A model generated the notes under the pieces. That model was given only the letters and a program-made list of their open reading frames with translations, had not been told where the DNA came from and did not search any database. From NCBI GenBank assembly GCA_026545225.1, contig CM048850.1:3472001-3536000 (forward strand): a DNA stretch of 64,000 nucleotides. Direction: 5' to 3'. The DNA is from Cornus controversa (lineage: Eukaryota; Streptophyta; Magnoliopsida; Cornales; Cornaceae). Shown here in pieces: positions 58,201 to 64,000 of the stretch. The position numbers and the translations under genes were made by a program. Position 1 is the first letter of the stretch. Every line of letters begins with the position of its first letter.

Positions 58201-58278
58201 ACACCACTCAAAATGCATTTATGGCAATTATAATGCAAAAAAATGTAAAACCGGCCAAAATTGGTCACGGTCTCTACA
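55238..58278 (-). repeat. 3' LTR of Tekay element at 55238 (mosaic)
   Basis: 3041 bp, 185 bp longer than the LTR at 21216. Its ends match that LTR almost perfectly, but a patch at about 55620-56200 instead matches the lineage-4 solo LTR (about 15170-15590) in its dyads and following sequence. A second, smaller patch of difference lies near 56645-56725. The hairpin array is at about 56763-57083. The partner LTR at 63199 has the same patch. Confidence 0.92.
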
Positions 58279-58294
58279 ACCTCCCCCCCTTAAG
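58279..58294 (-). other. Polypurine tract
   Basis: The minus-strand purine run directly next to the LTR edge at 58278, the same tract as in the element at 21216. Confidence 0.88.
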
Positions 58295-58325
58295 GGAATT
58301 TCGTCCCCGAAATTAGAAACATACC

Positions 58326-61300
58326 TCAAGTAGAAAATAATTCAGGATATTTTGAGCGGACTTCGTGTTCTCGCTCCCACGTAGCGTCCTCGACTCCGTG
58401 ATGTCTCCAAAGGACTTTAACCAATGGAATCGTCTTGCCTCGAAGCACTTGATCCCTAGCATCCAAAACCTGTACTGGTCTCTCCTCGTAAGACACATCC
58501 TCCTCCATCTCAAGATCTGTCCAATCTAACACATGTGAAGGATCCGGCTCATACTTTCTCAACATCGAAACGTGGAAAGTATTGTGCACACTTGACAATT
58601 GCGGCGGCAATGCCAAGCGGTATGCAACCTCACCCACACGATCCAATATCTCGAATGGACCGATAAACCGTGGGGCTAGCTTTCCGCTACGCCCAAACCT
58701 CATCAAACCCCGTCGTGGTGAGACCTTCAAGAAGACATGGTCCCCCACCTCAAATGCTAAAGGCCTCCGCCTTCTATCAGCATAGCTTTTCTGACGACTC
58801 TGAGCCGTAAGCAAACGTTGTCGTATAATCTTAATCTTTTCTGTAGTCTCTCTGACTATATCTGGCCCCAAAGCCACTGTCTCACCAACCTCTGTCCAAC
58901 AAACTGGTGACCTACAAGGTCTACCGTACAAAGCCTCAAATGGAGCCATCTCAATACTAGCTTGGTAGCTATTATTGTATGCAAACTCCACTAATGGAAG
59001 GTGATCCTCCCAACTGCCTCTAAAATCAAGTGCACATGCTCTAAGCATATCCTCCAAAATCTGTATAGTACGCTCCGACTGACCATCTGTCTGAGGATGG
59101 AAAGCCGTACTGAAATGGAGTTCCGTATCAAGTGCAGCCTGAAAACTCTGCCAAAATCGTGATGTGAATCTCGGATCTCTATCAGACACAATGGAAACTG
59201 GCACTCCGTGCAGTCTCACAATCTGATCAATATACAACCGACTAAGGGTATCCACATCATCTGTCACTCGAATAGGAAGGAAATGAGCCACCTTGGTCAA
59301 CCTATCCACAATGACCCAAACTGCATCATGACTCCTCCTCGTCCTAGGTAACCCCGTCACAAAGTCCATAGTAACGTGTTCCCACTTCCACATAGCTACC
59401 GGTAAGGGCTGTAACAAACCTGCCGGTCTCTGATGCTCAGCCTTCACTTGTTGGCAAGTGAGGCACCTCGCCACAAACCGTGCGACGTCCTTTTTCATGC
59501 CTTTCCACCAATACTGTCTACGAAGGTTGTGGTACATTTTGGTACCACCGGGATGTACTGCAAGTCTGGAGCTATGAAACTCCCTCAGGACCTCATCCCT
59601 ACAAGCCAATGGAACAACCATCCTACCTCTGAACCTCAGACCTCCGTCTGAATGGATAACCCAATCCTCCACTACCTCGCCACCCGTAATCCGAGTGCGA
59701 ATGCTCTCTAACTCTGTGTCATGCCTCTGCTCCTCAACCACCCTACTCACTAGAGTTGGTTGCACTATGAGTGTGAACAAAGTAGCATGTCCATCACTCT
59801 CACTGAAGCACAATCCCATTTCTGAGATATCTTCCATCATCTTCCATTCACGAATGGCGATGCTAGCCAAAGTACCATGTGATTTCCTGCTCAATGCATC
59901 GGCAACCACATTAGCTTTCCCCGGGTGATACTGAAGATCAAAGTTGTAGTCTTCCATGTATTCAACCCATCTCCTCTGTCTCATATTCAAGTCCTTTTGC
60001 GTAAAAAGGTACTTCAAACTCTTATGATCGGAGAAAACTTCAAACTTCTCCCCGTAGAGATAATGCCTCCACATTTTCAAAGCAAAAATTACCGCCGCCA
60101 ACTCCAAGTCATGAGTCGGGTAATTCTGCTCGTGGATCTTCAACTGTCGGGAACCATATGCAACAACCTTCTCGGTCTGCATCAACACACATCCCAAACC
60201 ATCCCGCGAAGCGTCACAGTAGATGACATAACCCAAACCACGCTCGGGAATAATCAATATTGGAGCACTAGTCAATCTACGCTTCAATTCCATAAAGGAA
60301 TGCTCACAGGCCTCGTTCCACTCAAACTTAACTCCTTTACGAGTAAGCTTGGTCATCGGCGCTGCTAACTTCGAAAAGTCTTTCACGAAACGCCGGTAAT
60401 ATCCTGCCAATCCCAAGAAGCTACGTATCTCGAATACGTTCTTAGGCCTCTCCCAATCCATTACCGCTTCAATCTTAGAAGGGTCTACCGATACTCCTCC
60501 TTCTGACACCACGTGTCCTAGGAACTTCACCTCCGTTAGCCAAAATTCACATTTTTCGAATTTGGCATACAAACGGTGCTCTCTCAATGTCTGCAACACT
60601 GTCCTCAAATGGATCTCATGCTCTTCCATAGAAGAAGAATACACAAGAATGTCGTCCACGAAGACCACCACAAACCTATCCAAGTACACCCTGAATATCC
60701 GGTTCATCAAATCCATGAACGCTGCTGGTGCGTTCGTCAGACCAAATGGCATCACTAGAAACTCATAGTGGCCATATCTAGTCCGAAAAGCTGTCTTCGG
60801 AATGTCCTCTTCCCTTACCCTCAACTGGTAATACCCCGACCTTAAGTCGATCTTCGAAAAACAAGTCGAACCCTTAAGCTGATCAAACAAGTCATCTATC
60901 CTTGGTAAAGGATACTTGTTCTTAATTGTTGCTTGGTTCAACTTACGGTAGTCTATGCATAACCGTAAAGATCCGTCCTTCTTTTTAGCAAATAGGACCG
61001 GAGCTCCCCAAGGTGATGTACTAGGTCGTACAAATCCCTTATCCAACAATTCTTGCAATTGATCTTTCAACTCCATCAACTTTGCCGGTGCCATCCGGTA
61101 CGGTGCCATAGAGATAGGCGCTGTACCAGGAGCAAGATCAATGCTAAACACAACATCTCTCATCGGAGGCAACTCTGTCAAGTCCTCCAGAAACACATCC
61201 ACAAACTCTCTAACCACCGGTGGAAATCCTCCACTAGTCACAATCTCATCCTCCTCGGCTAACAAGCTAGCTAGGAAGTATCCAACCCCGTTCCTCACAC

Positions 61301-62939
61301 AGGAACCAAGTAGAGACGGAACGTAGAAATCATCCCGTTCTCCAACAAAATAAAAGCAATCACCCTCGGGTGTGCACACTGTCACTCTCCTACGGAGACA
61401 ATCAATCGTGGCTCTAAATGTAGATAGCCAGTCCATGCCTAGAATGACATCGAAAGTGGTCATGTCTAGCAACACAAAGTCGAACACTAGTCGACGCCCA
61501 GCAACCTCGATCTCGCAAGACCGACACACTCTATCCAGGGTAACCCTACCCCCAACTGGTGTATCAATGGACAATGGTGACTCCAGTGATGACACCCGCA
61601 GCCCCAAGGCACAAGCAAATGCAACAGATATGAATGAATGTGATGCACCTGAATCTATCAACACCCTAGCCCACGAGCTAGAAACCAGGAAAATACCTCT
61701 GACCACTGACGGTCCCGGTACATCCTCTGCCGGAGCAAGCGTGAACACACGGCCCCGTGACTGCTGACCAGTCCCCTGTAACCCTGACTGCTGACTAGAA
61801 GCAGGCGTGGAACCTCTCGCTACCCGAGATCCCTGTACAGAATGCGCTGGATGAGGTGGCGGTAATGTCCTGAAACCAGACTGTACCGTAGCTGTCTGCC
61901 CAGCCCTCTGCTGAGTCCCCATACCACTCGGTGTACTCTGTCTTTGTGGACAGTTGGCCCTAACATGGCCGGATTGCTTGCAATGAAAGCATACCTGTTC
62001 CCCCACCGAAGCCACAGGCACTGATGCCACTACTTGCCTCTGAGGGCACTCAGAACGAAAATGGCCAGACTGCTGGCAATGATAGCACACAACTGTGGAT
62101 CGTGCAGATCCAGTAGGTAAGGACAATGAAGGTACTGGGCGAGTCTGCTGCTGCCCCTGTGAACCTGATCTGCCCTCCCTATTTCTTTTCCTCCCATGAC
62201 CACTCGAAGAGGTACCCGTACCCTTAGCTTGCTGTCTAGAGTCCCACAACCTTTGAGTGTCTCTGTCATCTTCCTCAGCCACCAAGGCTCTATCAACTAC
62301 CTCACTGTAAGTCCTCAAACCCAAAATGGACACCCTCTTCCTCATAGAGGTTTTCAGTCCCTTCACAAACTTTTTCACCTTTAGCTCTTCATTAGCTACC
62401 ATTTCTGGGGCAAAACGAGCCAATGATGTGAATTTGGTCTCGTACCCCATCACATCCAAATCCCCTTGGACCAAGTCTATGAACTCTTGCCTCATCCGGT
62501 CTCTCACCGAAGTTGGAAAGAATTTGTCAAAGAATAAACCCTTAAAGGTTTCCCAATCCATAGTCTCGGTATTGTGGACATTCCCGATGAATTGCCACCA
62601 CCGATCTGCTTCCCCTTGTAAGTGAAGCGCCGCTACACCCACTTTCAAATCCTCATCGATTGCAAGAGCAGCCATGAGTTTGTGAGTTTGGTCTATCCAA
62701 CTCTCAGCCACAAGTGGATCACGCGCGCCATCAAAGGTAGGCGGCTTAAATTTCACATATTCCTTCATTGCCACCATTTGGCGGCTCAAGGCAACCCTAG
62801 GTAATGCCTGAACCTCCTCTTCTCTGGCTTCCCTAGCCATTCTTCTCATAGTATCAGCCATATCACGCATAAACTGCGTTCCATCTGTTGGCTCCTGAGG
62901 AGCATCAGCGCCAATGTCTCGCGCTCTTCTTGGAGGCAT
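58326..62939 (-). CDS. Tekay gag-pol polyprotein, looks whole (1537 aa)
   Basis: Starts [17 protein letters not shown], about 245 nt inside the primer site. Parts with approximate residues: Gag capsid-like region 50-250; two CCHC knuckles ([14 protein letters not shown], about 283-298; [14 protein letters not shown], about 314-330); protease ([13 protein letters not shown], about 422-437); reverse transcriptase ([12 protein letters not shown] near 670; [10 protein letters not shown] near 760); RNase H ([11 protein letters not shown] near 905); integrase HHCC segment (about 1127-1163) and DDE core ([30 protein letters not shown]; about 1188-1297); chromodomain-like tail (about 1500-1536). A single frame for Gag and Pol is usual for Tekay. 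Expected to act in cytoplasmic particles and then in chromatin. Listed as a young element copy; whether it is expressed is unknown. Confidence 0.96.
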   Translation of the reverse strand: MPPRRARDIGADAPQEPTDGTQFMRDMADTMRRMAREAREEEVQALPRVALSRQMVAMKEYVKFKPPTFDGARDPLVAESWIDQTHKLMAALAIDEDLKVGVAALHLQGEADRWWQFIGNVHNTETMDWETFKGLFFDKFFPTSVRDRMRQEFIDLVQGDLDVMGYETKFTSLARFAPEMVANEELKVKKFVKGLKTSMRKRVSILGLRTYSEVVDRALVAEEDDRDTQRLWDSRQQAKGTGTSSSGHGRKRNREGRSGSQGQQQTRPVPSLSLPTGSARSTVVCYHCQQSGHFRSECPQRQVVASVPVASVGEQVCFHCKQSGHVRANCPQRQSTPSGMGTQQRAGQTATVQSGFRTLPPPHPAHSVQGSRVARGSTPASSQQSGLQGTGQQSRGRVFTLAPAEDVPGPSVVRGIFLVSSSWARVLIDSGASHSFISVAFACALGLRVSSLESPLSIDTPVGGRVTLDRVCRSCEIEVAGRRLVFDFVLLDMTTFDVILGMDWLSTFRATIDCLRRRVTVCTPEGDCFYFVGERDDFYVPSLLGSCVRNGVGYFLASLLAEEDEIVTSGGFPPVVREFVDVFLEDLTELPPMRDVVFSIDLAPGTAPISMAPYRMAPAKLMELKDQLQELLDKGFVRPSTSPWGAPVLFAKKKDGSLRLCIDYRKLNQATIKNKYPLPRIDDLFDQLKGSTCFSKIDLRSGYYQLRVREEDIPKTAFRTRYGHYEFLVMPFGLTNAPAAFMDLMNRIFRVYLDRFVVVFVDDILVYSSSMEEHEIHLRTVLQTLREHRLYAKFEKCEFWLTEVKFLGHVVSEGGVSVDPSKIEAVMDWERPKNVFEIRSFLGLAGYYRRFVKDFSKLAAPMTKLTRKGVKFEWNEACEHSFMELKRRLTSAPILIIPERGLGYVIYCDASRDGLGCVLMQTEKVVAYGSRQLKIHEQNYPTHDLELAAVIFALKMWRHYLYGEKFEVFSDHKSLKYLFTQKDLNMRQRRWVEYMEDYNFDLQYHPGKANVVADALSRKSHGTLASIAIREWKMMEDISEMGLCFSESDGHATLFTLIVQPTLVSRVVEEQRHDTELESIRTRITGGEVVEDWVIHSDGGLRFRGRMVVPLACRDEVLREFHSSRLAVHPGGTKMYHNLRRQYWWKGMKKDVARFVARCLTCQQVKAEHQRPAGLLQPLPVAMWKWEHVTMDFVTGLPRTRRSHDAVWVIVDRLTKVAHFLPIRVTDDVDTLSRLYIDQIVRLHGVPVSIVSDRDPRFTSRFWQSFQAALDTELHFSTAFHPQTDGQSERTIQILEDMLRACALDFRGSWEDHLPLVEFAYNNSYQASIEMAPFEALYGRPCRSPVCWTEVGETVALGPDIVRETTEKIKIIRQRLLTAQSRQKSYADRRRRPLAFEVGDHVFLKVSPRRGLMRFGRSGKLAPRFIGPFEILDRVGEVAYRLALPPQLSSVHNTFHVSMLRKYEPDPSHVLDWTDLEMEEDVSYEERPVQVLDARDQVLRGKTIPLVKVLWRHHGVEDATWEREHEVRSKYPELFST

Positions 62940-63183
62940 TTCTTTCTATATGCACAACAAGAAAAATTTTAAGTCCAAGCATTCATACTTAGTCAAATTC
63001 CATCATTCTTACACATGCCATGTCTATTTAATCCACAGAAGCATGTTAAGAAATCTTAAGCATAAATCAAGTTCCACATAAGCAATTTATAATCTCAAGT
63101 TCAAATCCTTATGTCCCGATCCTTAAACTCAAGTGATCACTAAGTGAAGTTTCACCCTTCGTCCCTAGGTATTCCAACCTAGT

Positions 63184-63195
63184 GCTCTGATACCA
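63184..63195 (-). other. Primer-binding site (tRNA-iMet)
   Basis: Minus strand TGGTATCAGAGC, 3 nt from the LTR edge at 63199. The 244 bp between it and gag is leader only and is nearly identical to that of the element at 21216. Confidence 0.9.
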
Positions 63196-63198
63196 TTC

Positions 63199-64000
63199 TG
63201 TAACGCCCCGATTCCCCGTCTCCCGGGCAACCGGAGGTTAACCCGTCCATTAGTCCCAATGGACCCTCATTACCCTTATTCCCTGCGGAAGCTTAACATA
63301 ATTCTTGCATATGAATGCACAAAAATCCATCTTAACCAACCCCCATGGGCCCTACATCAAATCACACACCTTAGTGAACATTTACACGCCCACACTTTTA
63401 GGAATCACTCACTTTCGAGCCTCAAAACTTTCTGTGTTTGGAATCTGGAACTAAGTCTTACACCATTGGATAGAGAATCCAAAAATACTCAAGTTCAAAA
63501 AAAACCATGCTCAATTCCGATCTAGAACGAAGAAATTACGTCGAAATGAAGTTTTGGAAAAAGCTGTGAATAGTAATTTCGATCAATCGAAATTGGCATT
63601 TCGATCAATCGAAATGCATCTCGATTAATCGAAATTTTGACCCCATCAATCGAAGCAAACACCCTCTCGGTATCTTGGACCTGCATTATTTCGATTAATC
63701 GAACCTGGGACTTCGATTGATCGAAATAAGGCCTGAAAATACATAAAATCTCGCAACCATTTCGATCAATCGAGATGGGCATTTCGATTAATCGAAATAG
63801 GCATTTCGATTGATCGAAATGCACTGCCCGAAAATTCCCAAACACCTATACAAGATCAAATTGAATCCAAATCTCAACCAAACCAGCTTAGATCATTCAT
63901 ATTTCATATAAATCATCTACCATTGATATAAAATCATGCTCGCACATCAACCTATACATTTGAATCTGAAATCTTGCATAATCATAGAAATTTCCCTAGG
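63199..64000 (-). repeat. 5' LTR of Tekay element, partial
   Basis: Matches 55238 onward, including the lineage-4-like patch from about 63581, and runs off the window. A few differences from the partner LTR are visible, for example near 63456. The dyad cluster is at 63578-63821. Confidence 0.94.

Larger units (their letters stand above)
55238..64000 (-). mobile_element. Young Tekay/Del element (-), gag-pol looks whole; 5' LTR runs off the window
   Basis: 3' LTR 55238-58278, polypurine tract, one long gag-pol frame (62939 down to 58326), primer site (63184-63195) and 5' LTR from 63199, cut by the window end. It is inserted in Athila copy B. The two LTRs differ at only a few sites over the roughly 800 bp that can be compared, so the insertion is recent, and it must postdate the Athila tandem. 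The coding region looks whole. The right target duplication lies outside the window, so the 5-bp duplication could not be checked. Confidence 0.95.

Noticed and set aside
1-64000. Bacterial-style features (operons, ribosome-binding sites, rho-independent terminators)
   Set aside because: All recognisable content is plant retroelement sequence; such features do not apply.

Overview
This window is plant DNA made almost entirely of nested LTR retrotransposons; I recognise no ordinary host gene. Tekay/Del chromoviruses, Athila with its tRNA-Asp primer site, a SIRE/Maximus-like copia element and a TRIM together point to a flowering plant with a large, repeat-rich genome. I cannot name the species.

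Layout, left to right. 1-6229: 3' half of a Tekay element (+) inserted in an Athila-type LTR (6230-7141), which itself sits in the protease region of a copia element (-, 7142 to about 13.6 kb). The copia 5' LTR holds a Tekay solo LTR (9256-12197) and a 20-bp minisatellite. From about 13.95 to 19.08 kb lies the remnant of an intron-containing gene resembling the plant 'putative gypsy type transposon' domain, split by a Tekay solo LTR (14793-17634, target duplication AGAGC). 19085-35137: a Tekay copy (+) whose 5' LTR is split by a complete, very young Tekay element (-, 21216-31846, target duplication GTATG). 35138-41420: an older Tekay copy (+) with a complete 570-bp TRIM (38716-39285) in its gag region. 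41421-55237: two nearly identical Athila elements head to tail sharing the middle LTR. 55238 to the window end: another young Tekay element (-), inserted in the second Athila copy, with one long open gag-pol frame.

The Athila copies carry Gag, protease, integrase and a 407-residue extra ORF, but no reverse transcriptase or RNase H part is recognised, so they look like a mobile non-autonomous lineage that borrows enzymes. Tekay members would use their own RT and integrase and, by family knowledge, target chromatin through a C-terminal chromodomain.

The most unusual signal is non-coding. At the same place in three divergent Tekay LTR lineages there is an array of short hairpins with a conserved loop of fixed length (15 nt in one lineage, 19 nt in the other two) and stems that change from unit to unit while staying self-complementary. 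About 1 kb further along, the same LTRs carry a second cluster of 10-16 bp CpG-containing dyads whose centres differ by lineage. Other leads are a mosaic LTR, primer-site relics inside LTR ends, and a 20-bp sequence shared between a Tekay LTR and an Athila internal region. All comparisons were made by eye.
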